The notes beneath the pieces are model-generated. The model worked only from the letters and a program-made list of their open reading frames with translations, did not search any database and was not told the DNA's origin. The translations under genes and the position numbers were made by a program. DNA of 64,000 bases, taken from Swaminathania salitolerans (GTDB lineage Bacteria; Pseudomonadota; Alphaproteobacteria; Acetobacterales; Acetobacteraceae). Shown here one piece after another: positions 1-8,855 of the stretch. Positions within the stretch are counted from its first letter, which is position 1. Each line of letters starts with the position of its first letter. Location of the stretch: NCBI RefSeq assembly GCF_025994315.1, contig NZ_BAQE01000002.1, one strand, 5' to 3'.

Positions 1-117
1 CGTCGCGAGAGCTACGATACCGAGCTCGTTCTCCTGCCTCTCCGGCCGGAGGATTTTGCGAGCGGTGCCGCAAGTCTCGCCGCCCAGCATTTCCTGTTCG
101 GTAATGCGTATCTCTGA
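1..117 (+). CDS. C-terminal end of an unidentified protein (5' truncated by window)
   Basis: An open frame enters from the left edge and stops with TGA at 115-117. The 38 visible residues end in HFLFGNAYL and show no motif I recognise. The stop overlaps the region of the cutC start (ATG 104-106), the tight overlap typical of co-transcribed genes here, so this is probably an upstream member of the same amino-sugar operon, possibly a sugar enzyme or regulator. The function cannot be called from this fragment. Confidence 0.55.
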   Translation, partial: RRESYDTELVLLPLRPEDFASGAASLAAQHFLFGNAYL

Positions 118-901
118 CGGCGGCCGCTCTCCGGAAGCGGAGAGGGCGCGCAGTGAGGCTGTCTCGCGCGGCACCGTCCCCGATCTCGAAATCTGCGTCG
201 ATGAGTCCTGCGGGCTGACGGCGGCCCAGCGTCCCTGCGTTGCCCGTATCGAGTTGTGCGCGGCCCTCGCCCAGGGCGGTCTGACACCGTCTCCCGGCCT
301 GATCGCCCGGGCCGGAGGCTCCTCTGTGCCGGTCTTCGCACTGATAAGGCCGCGGGCAGGCGATTTTATCTATTCCGATATGGAAACGGATCAGATGCTG
401 GACGATATCGCCCATATGCGTCAGGCGGGGCTGGCCGGCGTGGTGATCGGCTGTCTGGATGCCGAGGGCAGGCTCGATCGCGCGCGTCTCGCGCGGTTGC
501 GCCGCGCGAGTCTGCCTCTGCGCTGCCAGTTGCATCGCGCGATCGATCTGTCGGTCGATCCGCTGCAGGCCATCGATATCGCAATCGATCTGGGCTTCGA
601 GCGCGTGCTCAGCTCGGGGGGTGCGCGCTCGGCGGCGGAAGGGGCTGCGTGTCTGGGAAGGATGATGGAGCATGCCCGGGGTCGGATCGAAATCATGGCG
701 GGTGGAGGCGTCCGACCGGACAACGTCGCGGAAATTTATCGCACAAGTGGCGTGAACGGCTTTCATGCCTCTTGTCGTATTGCGTGCAGGGTGCAGGATG
801 ATCGTCTCGATCATTTCGGATTCGCAGCGAGACGGGGCGTGACATCGGCGGGTGAGATCCTCCGGCTGAGCGATGCACTCTGCGCCCTTGCCGCAGCATG
901 A
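104..901 (+). CDS. cutC: CutC family protein
   Basis: 265-residue TIM-barrel protein of the CutC family, historically called copper homeostasis protein, though the copper role is disputed and the true substrate unknown. Seen directly: the LEIC strand near the start, RIELCAALAQGGLTPS, the RPRAGDFIYSD block and the C-terminal IMAGGGVR motif, all family hallmarks. The ATG at 104 is chosen because it overlaps the upstream stop by 14 nt; a longer frame from 56 would overlap it more. It sits in front of a GH20 hexosaminidase and near nagB. In several bacterial groups cutC lies beside aminoglycan-degradation genes, which fits a sugar-related role better than copper. Confidence 0.85.
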   Translation: MRISDGGRSPEAERARSEAVSRGTVPDLEICVDESCGLTAAQRPCVARIELCAALAQGGLTPSPGLIARAGGSSVPVFALIRPRAGDFIYSDMETDQMLDDIAHMRQAGLAGVVIGCLDAEGRLDRARLARLRRASLPLRCQLHRAIDLSVDPLQAIDIAIDLGFERVLSSGGARSAAEGAACLGRMMEHARGRIEIMAGGGVRPDNVAEIYRTSGVNGFHASCRIACRVQDDRLDHFGFAARRGVTSAGEILRLSDALCALAAA

Positions 902-974
902 ACCGGCGCGGGCGCGCGCTTCGGCGCCCGCGCCGCACAGGAATCCGGACCGCACAAGAAGAGGGAAGCTGAAC

Positions 975-3233
975 GTGAAGTCACTTTCTCGGAGAAACCT
1001 GCGCTCCAGCCTCGTCCGGAAGCTTGGGCTTGGACTTGGGCTTGGGCTTGGACTCGAGCTTGGACTGGGACTCGGCGCGTTATCCGGCCTGTCGCTGTTT
1101 CCGCCACCGGCGCAGGCGGCCTCGTTCGCCCCCGCGCTGATGCCTCGGCCCGCACATGTCGCGCTCGGGTCACAGCGCGTCTCCCTGACGGGAATGCCGC
1201 CTATCGTCTGGAAGCAGGCGCCGTCCCCGCGTCTCAGGCGCGCCGTTGCACGGTTCGAGGCCCGTCTTGCGCGGCTCGGCGTGAAGAGCGCTCCCTCGAC
1301 CGCGATTCCGCTGGTTCTCGATATCGGAGCGGATCCGGCCTATCTCACGATTGACGAAAAGGAGTCGTACAGGCTCGATGTGACTCCTTCCGGGATCGTG
1401 CTCTCGGCGGAGGGGCCGGCAGGTCTCATGCACGGTCTCGCGACACTCGTGCAGATGATCGACATGCGTGGAATGACGCCGGAGATCCCGACCGGACATA
1501 TCGTGGATTCGCCACGGTTCAAATGGCGCGGGATCATGCTCGATGTCTCGAGGCATTTCATGTCGACGGACACGGTCAAGAGGCAGCTCGACGCCATGGA
1601 GCTGACCAAACTCAACGTACTTCACTGGCATCTCAGCGATGGCACGGGCTTTCGTGTGGAGAGCCACCGTTTCCCCCGGCTCCAGCAGGTCGGAGGACAT
1701 AACCAGTATTATACCCAGGCCCAGATCAGGGATGTCATCGCCTATGCGTCCGATCGAGGGATCAGGATCGTGCCGGAATTCGATATTCCGGGTCATACGC
1801 TTGCGATCCTTGCAGCCTATCCCGCTCTTGCGGCGCAAAAGCCGGTGCCGACCACCGCGGACTGGCAGCGTAACTGCGAGGTCGCCTCGGGCAACGGGGA
1901 AATCACGACCCGTTGCACCAGGCACATGAATCTCAATCTCCCGGCATTCGACCCGACCAATCCTCAGGTTCTGGTCTTCGCCAAATCACTGTTCCGCGAG
2001 ATGGGGCAGCTTTTTCCGGACCGTTATTTTCATACGGGGGGCGATGAGGTCGAGCCCGGCCAGTGGACCGGAAACCCGGAGATCGTCGCCTATATGAAGG
2101 CCCATGGCAATGCCGACGTTCCGGCATTGCAGGCCGCTTTCACGGCTGAGGTGGAAAAGCTGCTCGCTTCCGATGGCAAGATCATGATGGGATGGGATGA
2201 GGTCAGCGAGGCGCCGATTCCGAAAAACGTCGTCGTGGAGGCATGGCGCGGCTCGAAATGGATCGGATCGGCGACACGAGGCGGTCATCCCGTCGTGGTT
2301 TCCTCGGGCTATTATCTCGATCTTCTGACGCCATCGACCACGCATTATGCCGTCGATCCCTACGATACGCGTGCCGATGGCCTCGATCCGGAGGAGGCTG
2401 CCGCGCAGCGGGAAAAATCGGGTCCCATGATCGACGCCTTTACCCGCGATCCGAAGGCCGCGCCGCTCACGCCGGAACAGGAGGCTCTGGTTCTGGGAGG
2501 GGAGGCACCGCTCTGGACGGAAATCGTTTCCGATGAAATGGTGGATTCCCGGCTCTGGCCCCGATCGGCAGCGATCGCCGAGCGCTTCTGGTCTCCGGCC
2601 GCTATGCGGAACCCCGGCGCTCTCGAGGCGCGTCTTCCCGCCGTGCAGCAGCGTCTTGAAAAACTGGGACTGGAAGCATCGATGCACCGGGCCCGTATGA
2701 TCGCCCGTCTCACGCCCGGGAACGTCGCGCCATTGACGATGCTGACGGAACTGACCGTTCCCGTTCGTAACTATGCGTTGAACAGGCTGGCCCTGAAACA
2801 GGGCGACGCCATTCTTCGCAGCCCGGCAGCGATTTCGTCTCCCGACAGTTTCGAGGCAAATGCCTTCAACGCGGATGCGCGGCGCTATGCGGCGGGCGAT
2901 CATGCGCTGGAGGGGGCGCTGCGCGAGCGGCTGCTGCGCTATGCCGGAAACGACATCGCCTTCCAGGCGCTTCGTGGCCCGCATGCGATCGATACGGCCA
3001 AGCCCGTATCGCAGGCCATCGCACAGCTTGCCCGACTGGGGCTCGAGGCCATTGACGGTCGCTCCCATGGTGCGGCATGGCGACATCGCGCGCAGGACGA
3101 GATCGGGAAACAGGAGGCTCTCTTCGCCGCGAGTGCCGATCATATCGTATCGTATCGGGAGGATCAGCCGCCCTCGGGGCTGTTGATCGCAATCACCCCC
3201 GGTATCCGCAGTCTCGTCGACGCGGCCCGGTGA
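975..3233 (+). CDS. secreted beta-N-acetylhexosaminidase (GH20)
   Basis: 752-residue family 20 glycoside hydrolase that removes terminal beta-GlcNAc (or GalNAc) from chitobiose or glycans in the periplasm or outside. GTG 975 is preferred to the earlier in-frame ATG at 873 because a GAGGGA-type ribosome site lies just upstream and the signal peptide (KSLSRRNLR, a Leu-Gly repeat core, then PPAQA) starts there. The GH20 N-terminal domain is followed by the catalytic barrel, with WRGIMLDVSRHF, LHWHLSDGTGFR, PEFDIPGH and HTGGDEVEPGQW. The last carries the catalytic Asp357-Glu358 pair for substrate-assisted hydrolysis. A helical C-terminal extension of about 200 residues follows. Downstream nagB and a GlcNAc-kinase-like gene support amino-sugar scavenging. 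Confidence 0.92.
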   Translation: MKSLSRRNLRSSLVRKLGLGLGLGLGLELGLGLGALSGLSLFPPPAQAASFAPALMPRPAHVALGSQRVSLTGMPPIVWKQAPSPRLRRAVARFEARLARLGVKSAPSTAIPLVLDIGADPAYLTIDEKESYRLDVTPSGIVLSAEGPAGLMHGLATLVQMIDMRGMTPEIPTGHIVDSPRFKWRGIMLDVSRHFMSTDTVKRQLDAMELTKLNVLHWHLSDGTGFRVESHRFPRLQQVGGHNQYYTQAQIRDVIAYASDRGIRIVPEFDIPGHTLAILAAYPALAAQKPVPTTADWQRNCEVASGNGEITTRCTRHMNLNLPAFDPTNPQVLVFAKSLFREMGQLFPDRYFHTGGDEVEPGQWTGNPEIVAYMKAHGNADVPALQAAFTAEVEKLLASDGKIMMGWDEVSEAPIPKNVVVEAWRGSKWIGSATRGGHPVVVSSGYYLDLLTPSTTHYAVDPYDTRADGLDPEEAAAQREKSGPMIDAFTRDPKAAPLTPEQEALVLGGEAPLWTEIVSDEMVDSRLWPRSAAIAERFWSPAAMRNPGALEARLPAVQQRLEKLGLEASMHRARMIARLTPGNVAPLTMLTELTVPVRNYALNRLALKQGDAILRSPAAISSPDSFEANAFNADARRYAAGDHALEGALRERLLRYAGNDIAFQALRGPHAIDTAKPVSQAIAQLARLGLEAIDGRSHGAAWRHRAQDEIGKQEALFAASADHIVSYREDQPPSGLLIAITPGIRSLVDAAR
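1023..1076 (+). repeat. hexanucleotide tandem repeat coding the signal-peptide core
   Basis: Nine consecutive hexamers of the CTTGGR type (variants CTCGAG, CTGGGA, CTCGGC) encode nine Leu-Gly pairs, one changed to Leu-Glu, at residues 17-34 of the hexosaminidase. Gain or loss of a unit keeps the frame and changes the length of the hydrophobic export core. Confidence 0.85.
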
Positions 3234-3243
3234 GATTCTCCTG

Positions 3244-3273
3244 CCATCCGGACTGTCACGAGGGTCCGGATGG
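3244..3273. terminator. hairpin between convergent genes
   Basis: Perfect 10-bp inverted repeat (CCATCCGGAC / GTCCGGATGG) with a 10-nt loop, 10 nt after the hexosaminidase stop and 84 nt from the nagB stop. It is placed to end transcription from both sides, but neither strand has a U-tract, so intrinsic termination is not certain. Confidence 0.55.
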
Positions 3274-3356
3274 CGAGAGAGCGGGTATCGACACCCGGGA
3301 GACCCGGAGGGTCGGATGAAGGACGACCGGTCCTGCGGTCGTGCGGGATCGTGTCC

Positions 3357-4127
3357 TTATGCGTGCGCCGCGCGAAGCTGCGGAGACAGGGCGGACGCAC
3401 TCCGAGCATCGAGAATGACGGTGCAGCGCGGATGCAGGCGAATGGCCGATGCGCTGATTTCGGGGCCGACAGGGCCTTCCAGCGCGCGGGCCACGATCTC
3501 CGCCTTGGCGCTTCCCAGAGCCAGCATGAGAAGCGAATCCGCTTCGAGGATGGTGCCTACGCCCATCGTCAGGGCCCGGTCCGGAACGGCGTCCGGATCG
3601 TTGCCGAACATCGCGGCATTCTGCTCCCGGGTCTGCCTGTCGAGACGGACGCAGCGCGTGCGGCTGTCGAAGGGCGAGGGAGGCTCGTTGAACCCGATAT
3701 GGCCGGTATCGCCTATTCCAAGCAGTTGCAGATCGATGCCGCCGGCCTCGCGGATTGCCTTTTCATAGGCGGCGCACTCGGCATCCGGATCATGCGCCGT
3801 GCCGTCGGGCAGATGGGTGTGCGATGAGGGCATACCGACACGATCGAACAGAAGCGAGCGCATGTAGTGATGATAGGATCGGACATCCTCCGGCCCGAGC
3901 CCGACATATTCATCGAGATTGAAACTCGTAACCCCGGAGAAGTCGAGCCCTTCCTGCTCATGCCTTGCGACGAGTGCGCGATACACATCTTCCATTGTGC
4001 GTCCCGTCGCGAGGCCGAGCACCGGGTCGCCTCGTTGTGCCACGAGTCCGGCGATGAAACCGGCGGCGCGGTTTACGGCCTCTTCCCGGGTGTCGGTGAC
4101 GATCAGGTGCATGGAGGGCATATGCAT
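3357..4127 (-). CDS. nagB: glucosamine-6-phosphate deaminase
   Basis: 256-residue NagB, converting GlcN-6-P to fructose-6-P and ammonia in the cytoplasm, the last step of GlcNAc catabolism. Visible motifs are LGLATGRT (phosphate binding), FNLDEYVGL with Asp72, and GIGDTGHIGFNEP. The numbering matches E. coli NagB, with Asp72, His143 and Glu148 kept. Position 141, Asp in E. coli, is Thr; substitutions here are known in other bacterial NagB lineages, so the enzyme is probably active. The first ATG (4127) is chosen because AGGAGA lies 11 nt upstream; ATGs at 4121 and 4112 are alternatives. It is transcribed away from the TonB receptor across a shared promoter region containing a palindrome. Confidence 0.93.
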   Translation of the reverse strand: MHMPSMHLIVTDTREEAVNRAAGFIAGLVAQRGDPVLGLATGRTMEDVYRALVARHEQEGLDFSGVTSFNLDEYVGLGPEDVRSYHHYMRSLLFDRVGMPSSHTHLPDGTAHDPDAECAAYEKAIREAGGIDLQLLGIGDTGHIGFNEPPSPFDSRTRCVRLDRQTREQNAAMFGNDPDAVPDRALTMGVGTILEADSLLMLALGSAKAEIVARALEGPVGPEISASAIRLHPRCTVILDARSASALSPQLRAAHA

Positions 4128-4455
4128 GGGCGGGACGTTCTCCTGAGAACACGAAAACCGGGCAGGGACAGGCGCGTGGCGAGTCGCTGCTCTTCCCCTT
4201 AGAAACTCTCCCTTAGTTTATCACCATAAACTAAACAGAATCCCTCTCTTCAGCGATAAAATCCCCGGGAACAGGCTTTTTCACCCGTATTTCTCCCAAT
4301 TTTAAAAAAAAATTCTTAATTTTGAATATAAACAATTGCGAGGGATAAAAGCTGCCGATAACGTCCCCCTGTATCGAGGTGAAACGATATCGTATCGCAA
4401 CGAACTGCGATCGTTATGCACATCCTCCAACACATCGTCCGGGCAGGAGCGAATC
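4128..4455. promoter_or_regulatory. divergent promoter region nagB / TonB receptor
   Basis: 328-bp region between the divergent nagB and TonB-receptor starts. It is markedly AT-rich in the middle (A and T runs around 4300-4335), unlike the surrounding coding DNA, and contains the perfect 22-bp palindrome at 4213-4234. No further gene is seen; a TTG-initiated extension of the receptor frame from 4336 exists but is judged non-coding. Confidence 0.7.
4213..4234. promoter_or_regulatory. candidate operator palindrome (amino-sugar regulon)
   Basis: Perfect inverted repeat TTAGTTTAT-cacc-ATAAACTAA (9+4+9). It lies 86 nt upstream of nagB and 222 nt upstream of the receptor start, the right place and size for a dimeric repressor of the LacI or GntR type. 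No regulator gene is in the window, so its protein partner is unknown. Confidence 0.65.
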
Positions 4456-6924
4456 ATGGGTCGTTTCGGGAAATATCTGCTTCTCACATGTTCCGTATTG
4501 GCAACGAAATGCACGGTGCTCCCTGCTGTGGCAGCCTCCTCGAAAACGACGGCAGAAACGGGACCGCATCCCGCCGGCCCGCACGGACAGGCCGTATCGC
4601 GCAGGGGGGTGCCCGGGACGGACCGGGCGACGGAAGGGTCGGTTCTCGGGGCGAATCCCCAGGCCGAGGAGATCTCGGTCAGAGCCGCCGGACGTCACGC
4701 GGATGGAACGACGAACACGACGCCGGGAGGCGGATTGATGCCGAGGCAGACGGCTCCCCGATCCCAGAGCGGTGTCACCCGGGATTTCATCGCCAAACAG
4801 GCGCCGACCGGGAATATCTCCTCGATGATCGCGAATTTGCCCGGGGTGGTGTACGCCAATCAGAGTCCTCTCGCCACGGCGGGCGACAACATCACGATGC
4901 GTGGCATGAACCAGACCCAGATCGGTTATCTGTTCGAGGGGGCGCCCCTCGCCGATCCGATCAATTACGAGCCTTACACGGCCATGCTGATCGATACTGA
5001 AAATCTCGGCAGCGTGACCGTTTCGCAGGGCTCCCCCGACCTGAACGCCCCGACCTTCAACGCGGTAGGGGGGCAGATCTCGGCCACGGCGCTGAACCCC
5101 TCGCACAGATCCGGCGGGTTCATCAATCTGATGGGCGGGAACAAGAGTGCCAACAAGGAATTCATCCGGCTGGAGACAGGCGATATCGGACGCTCCGGAA
5201 TACGCGGATTCGTCTCTTTTTCCCATCAGTCCAACAATAACTGGCGCGGTCCGGGAGGGCTGAGGCGCTACCATGTGGATGCGAAATTCGTGAAGGAATG
5301 GGGGGACGACAACTCGATCACGGCGATCTTCGGATATAACAAGCAGGAGCAGACGCCATTCCGTTCGCCCAGCGCTGCCCAGTGGAAACAATGGGGCGAG
5401 GGGCTGAGCTACACCGATCACTATACCCCGGGGGATGCGAATTACTACAAGCTCCAGCTGAGCAATCTCAACTCGCAGGACGTCGTCGTCCCCATGCATT
5501 TCACCCTTGCCCGGGGGCTGAAACTGAGTGTGACGCCCTATTTCGTCCATCAGTTCGGTCCTGCGGTGGGGGGCGAGAATATTCCGGCCTCCGGCGGCGC
5601 GTTCGGTACACAGACCTATGGCGATCTCGGGCAGCCCTATGTGACCGGTGGCAGGATAACGACAGTCGCCGTCGATCCGTGGAACCAGAAAGTGGGCGCG
5701 GTCAACACGTCGCTCAACTGGACATCGGGGCATAATACCCTGTCGGGCGGATACTGGTATTCCTACGCCATGCATGAGGAGCATTCGACGTTCGCAACTG
5801 TCGATCCGAGCGGCAAACCGGCCAATTCATACGGGAAATACGGGATACGGGTCGATGGCGGTGCGCTGCTGAGCGGGTACAATCTCAATTTCATGCAGCA
5901 GATCAACGCGCTCTATCTCGCCGATACGCTGAAGCTTCTCGATGACCGGCTGACCCTGAGTGCGGGGTTTCGCGCGGTCATGGTCTCACGTCAGGGAACG
6001 AACGATATTCCGGGGGCCGATCCCTACAAGACGGTCCGCAATTATTTCGCGCCCCTGCCTCAGCTCGCCGTGAGCTATGCGATCACGTCCGAGGACCAGA
6101 TCTATATCAACGGCACCACCTCCTTCAGGGCGCCGGGTTCGGTTCAGGCCTACAGCCAGATTTTCGATCCCAATTCCGTCGGGGCCACCTCGCAGCCCGG
6201 AAGTCTGAAAGGGGAGTACGGTATCGGTGAGGAAATCGGCTATCGTCACAACGGAGCCCTGGTGCATCTCCAGCTCTCTGCCTTCAACATGAATCTCACG
6301 AATCATCAGGTCAGTTCGACCGCCTATATCCCCGGAACCAACACGCTCATTTCCATGCCGATCAATGCCGGAGGGGAAACCATACGCGGCGTGCAGGGCG
6401 AGCTGGGTCTCAAGCCGTGGCATCATTTCAGCCCCTATGTCTCGGCGCAGTATCTTCACGCCACCACCGACAACAACCTGCCCGTCTCGGCCACGAACGC
6501 CGCCGGGCAATCCGTGATCGACTATCTGCCCACGGCCGGAAAAACCATGGTGGCAACGCCCCATGTCACGGCCTCGGTCGGTCTGGCCTATGACGACAAC
6601 CGGCGGTTCTTCGGCAATTTCAGCCTTCGTTACATCAGCGCGCAATGGGCGACCTTCATGAACGACCAGCGTGTGCCTGCCTATGTCCTGTCCGATATCA
6701 CGCTCGGCTATCGCCTTCCCCACGTTGCGCATCTCAAAGGCCCCAAGATCCAGCTCAATCTCGTCAATATCGGCAATAATCTCTATCGCTCGGCGCCGGC
6801 CAGCATTGTCACCAGCGCGCGCAGTCGTGTCGGTCTCTTCGGAAACAGGACGAATGCGGGAAGCCCGATCTATCTCGTGGGCGGGAATTTTGCGGCTCTG
6901 GTCTCCCTTTCCACCGGCTTCTGA
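4456..6924 (+). CDS. TonB-dependent outer-membrane receptor
   Basis: 822-residue outer-membrane beta-barrel importer driven by TonB. ATG 4456 follows AGGAG by 6 nt and starts a signal peptide (MGRFGKYLLL ... LPAVAASS). After a Gly/Thr-rich linker, a plug domain (about residues 100-220) has NLPGVVYANQ, ITMRGMNQTQIGYLFEG and VTVSQGSPD. The remainder alternates barrel strands and ends in a C-terminal aromatic residue (SLSTGF). There is no N-terminal signalling (STN) domain. Its position between nagB and a GlcNAc-kinase-like gene suggests uptake of chito-oligosaccharides or glycan fragments rather than iron; this is inference from context. Confidence 0.88.
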   Translation: MGRFGKYLLLTCSVLATKCTVLPAVAASSKTTAETGPHPAGPHGQAVSRRGVPGTDRATEGSVLGANPQAEEISVRAAGRHADGTTNTTPGGGLMPRQTAPRSQSGVTRDFIAKQAPTGNISSMIANLPGVVYANQSPLATAGDNITMRGMNQTQIGYLFEGAPLADPINYEPYTAMLIDTENLGSVTVSQGSPDLNAPTFNAVGGQISATALNPSHRSGGFINLMGGNKSANKEFIRLETGDIGRSGIRGFVSFSHQSNNNWRGPGGLRRYHVDAKFVKEWGDDNSITAIFGYNKQEQTPFRSPSAAQWKQWGEGLSYTDHYTPGDANYYKLQLSNLNSQDVVVPMHFTLARGLKLSVTPYFVHQFGPAVGGENIPASGGAFGTQTYGDLGQPYVTGGRITTVAVDPWNQKVGAVNTSLNWTSGHNTLSGGYWYSYAMHEEHSTFATVDPSGKPANSYGKYGIRVDGGALLSGYNLNFMQQINALYLADTLKLLDDRLTLSAGFRAVMVSRQGTNDIPGADPYKTVRNYFAPLPQLAVSYAITSEDQIYINGTTSFRAPGSVQAYSQIFDPNSVGATSQPGSLKGEYGIGEEIGYRHNGALVHLQLSAFNMNLTNHQVSSTAYIPGTNTLISMPINAGGETIRGVQGELGLKPWHHFSPYVSAQYLHATTDNNLPVSATNAAGQSVIDYLPTAGKTMVATPHVTASVGLAYDDNRRFFGNFSLRYISAQWATFMNDQRVPAYVLSDITLGYRLPHVAHLKGPKIQLNLVNIGNNLYRSAPASIVTSARSRVGLFGNRTNAGSPIYLVGGNFAALVSLSTGF

Positions 6925-7003
6925 GACGGCGGAACCGGCTTGACACCCTCATGAGGCTCGGGAAAAGCTCCGGGCGCGGCTTCATCATCAGAGACAGATC
7001 GAC

Positions 7004-7957
7004 GTGCAGAGATCAGATATCCTCGCCCTCGACGGCGGTGGGACGAAAACCCTCCTCCTGCGCGTCCGACGCGATGCGAGCATCGCCGAACGACGTATCG
7101 CGGGAGGGAGCAACCCTTTCGACGTTCCCGAATGGCGGGACGTTCTCACCGCTTTGATGGACGGGCAGGACGCAAATTGCGTCTCCGCTGCTTTCGGCAT
7201 GGCGGGGTATGGAGAAAGCCGCCGCCTGACGCAGGAGGTCGGCGCCCATATCGGGGCGCTTTGCTCCGCGCCTCACGTCATCTGCAACGATGTCGACATG
7301 GCCTGTCGCGGTGCGTTTCTGGGGGAGGCGGGCATCCTGCTCCTTTCGGGAACCGGATCGATGGCCTGGGGACGGGACGGAAGGGGAGAGACCTGCCGGG
7401 CCGGAGGATGGGGCAGTCTGTTCGGCGATGAAGGCAGCGCCTACTGGATCGGTCGTGAGGCGTTGTCGCTCTTTTCCCGTCATCTCGACGGAAGGCTCCC
7501 GGGAGGCACGGGGTATTGCCGGGATTTCGCCCGGCTCAGGGAGTGGCCCGAGGATCCCGCACGCTGGGGCGCCGCGCTACAGGACTGGTATGCCGGACTC
7601 GACGAGCCGCGTCCCGTGGTTGCGGCGCTTGCGAGGGATGTCGGCGCCCTTGCCGGGTCGGGATGCGACGTGTCCCTCGCGATCCTTCATCGCGCGGCAG
7701 ATCATCTCGCCCGGCATGTCGAAGCCCTGCGACACAGGCTTGGCGACGAGAATCTTGCCTGGAGCTACGCTGGCGGAACCATGCGCAGCCTTGTCCTGCG
7801 CGACGCGATCGCGAGACGATGCGGCCCCGCCCGCGCGCCGGCCCTGCCGCCCATAGGCGGTGCCGTCATGGCCGCGGCCGAACATGCGGGGTGGCAGATC
7901 GACGCGGAGTTTATCGGGCGGCTGGCGCGCGCCCTGGAGGAAGCCGGACTGACATGA
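7004..7957 (+). CDS. BadF/BadG/BcrA/BcrD-type kinase, probable N-acetylglucosamine kinase
   Basis: 317-residue member of the actin-like ATPase superfamily that includes eukaryotic-type GlcNAc kinase. Phosphate-1 motif DGGGTKT is at residues 10-16, an adenosine/phosphate-2 loop LLSGTGSMAWG follows, and GGWGSLFGDEGSAYWIG is the family signature. GTG 7004 is used since no earlier in-frame start exists after the receptor stop. In the cluster it would phosphorylate GlcNAc or GlcN entering the cytoplasm, supplying NagB. No nagA deacetylase is visible in the window, so the intermediate step is not covered here. Confidence 0.8.
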   Translation: MQRSDILALDGGGTKTLLLRVRRDASIAERRIAGGSNPFDVPEWRDVLTALMDGQDANCVSAAFGMAGYGESRRLTQEVGAHIGALCSAPHVICNDVDMACRGAFLGEAGILLLSGTGSMAWGRDGRGETCRAGGWGSLFGDEGSAYWIGREALSLFSRHLDGRLPGGTGYCRDFARLREWPEDPARWGAALQDWYAGLDEPRPVVAALARDVGALAGSGCDVSLAILHRAADHLARHVEALRHRLGDENLAWSYAGGTMRSLVLRDAIARRCGPARAPALPPIGGAVMAAAEHAGWQIDAEFIGRLARALEEAGLT

Positions 7958-7992
7958 GGGGAGATCGTGTCCGTTCACAGGCATCCGGCTGC

Positions 7993-8052
7993 ATGATCGG
8001 CAGACATATCATCGGCAGGCATATCATCGGCAGACACGGGATCGGGAGAGAG
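7993..8052. repeat. 15-bp tandem repeat, four units
   Basis: Units ATGATCGGCAGACAT, ATCATCGGCAGGCAT, ATCATCGGCAGACAC and the diverged GGGATCGGGAGAGAG fill most of the gap between the kinase and the hydrolase gene. The last unit supplies the purine-rich ribosome site of the next gene. Confidence 0.8.
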
Positions 8053-8057
8053 ACGCG

Positions 8058-8855
8058 ATGCGGATCGTGATCGGACAATTTGCCGTTGCCCGGTCCTGGG
8101 AGGACAATCTGGCGCGGTGTCTGGATCTTGTCGAAAAGGCGCGCGCCCGGGGTGCTGGGATGCTGGTCCTGCCCGAGGGCGTTCTTGCACGCGATCCGCA
8201 GGATCCCGATCATGTCCTGAGCACCGCCCAGTCGGAAACAGGTCCGTTCATGACGGCGCTTCTGCACGCGAGCAAGGCGCTCGCCATCGTCTTCTGCGTC
8301 AATGTCCCGGATGGCGCCGGGCGGTTTTTCAACACGCTTTACTGTCTTCGTGATGGGGAAATCACGGTCCGTTATCGCAAGCTCCATCTTTACGATGCGT
8401 TTTCGATGCAGGAATCCCGTCTGATCGCCCCGGGCAATTCACTGCCGCCTGTTTATGATTTCGGGGGCGTCAGATGCGGTTTCCTGACGTGCTATGATGT
8501 GCGTTTCCCGGAAATCGCCCGTCATCTGGCCGTATCGGGGGCGGAGGTGCTGATCGTCCCCGCCGCATGGCTGCGCGGTCCGGGAAAGGAACGCCACTGG
8601 GAGGTCATGCTTGCAGCACGGGCGCTCGAAAACACGTGTTATGTGATCGGTGCCGGGGAATGCGGCAGCCAGAATATCGGTCACAGCATGGTGATCGACC
8701 CGCTCGGGACCGTTATCGCTGCGGCGGGCATCGAAGAGACCGCGCTCGAGGTGGATATCGATCTCGGGCGTGTTGCGCGGGCAAAGGCGGTGCTTCCTGT
8801 CCTTGCCAATCGTCGTTTTGCCGATCCGGTGCTGAGCGGATCCGAACCGCGATGA
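8058..8855 (+). CDS. carbon-nitrogen hydrolase (nitrilase superfamily)
   Basis: 265-residue cytoplasmic amidase-type enzyme. The Glu-Lys-Cys catalytic triad is clear: Glu40 in VLPEGV, Lys108 in YRKLHLYDAF, Cys145 in LTCYDVRFPE. The overall pattern resembles the NIT/deaminated-glutathione amidase branch; omega-amidase or another short-chain amidase is equally possible. ATG 8058 follows GGGAGAGAG formed by the end of the 15-bp repeat array. It is the last gene of the amino-sugar run in the same direction, but a direct role in GlcNAc use is not established. Confidence 0.82.
   Translation: MRIVIGQFAVARSWEDNLARCLDLVEKARARGAGMLVLPEGVLARDPQDPDHVLSTAQSETGPFMTALLHASKALAIVFCVNVPDGAGRFFNTLYCLRDGEITVRYRKLHLYDAFSMQESRLIAPGNSLPPVYDFGGVRCGFLTCYDVRFPEIARHLAVSGAEVLIVPAAWLRGPGKERHWEVMLAARALENTCYVIGAGECGSQNIGHSMVIDPLGTVIAAAGIEETALEVDIDLGRVARAKAVLPVLANRRFADPVLSGSEPR

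Noticed and set aside
3357..4127. NagB as an inactive paralogue because of Asp141 to Thr
   Set aside because: Other bacterial NagB lineages vary at this position and all other catalytic residues are present.
4336..4455. N-terminal extension of the TonB receptor from TTG 4336
   Set aside because: The signal peptide and ribosome site place the start at 4456; the extension lies in AT-rich promoter DNA.
7993..8052. CRISPR-like array
   Set aside because: Units are contiguous 15-mers with no spacers; the same holds for the other arrays in the window.
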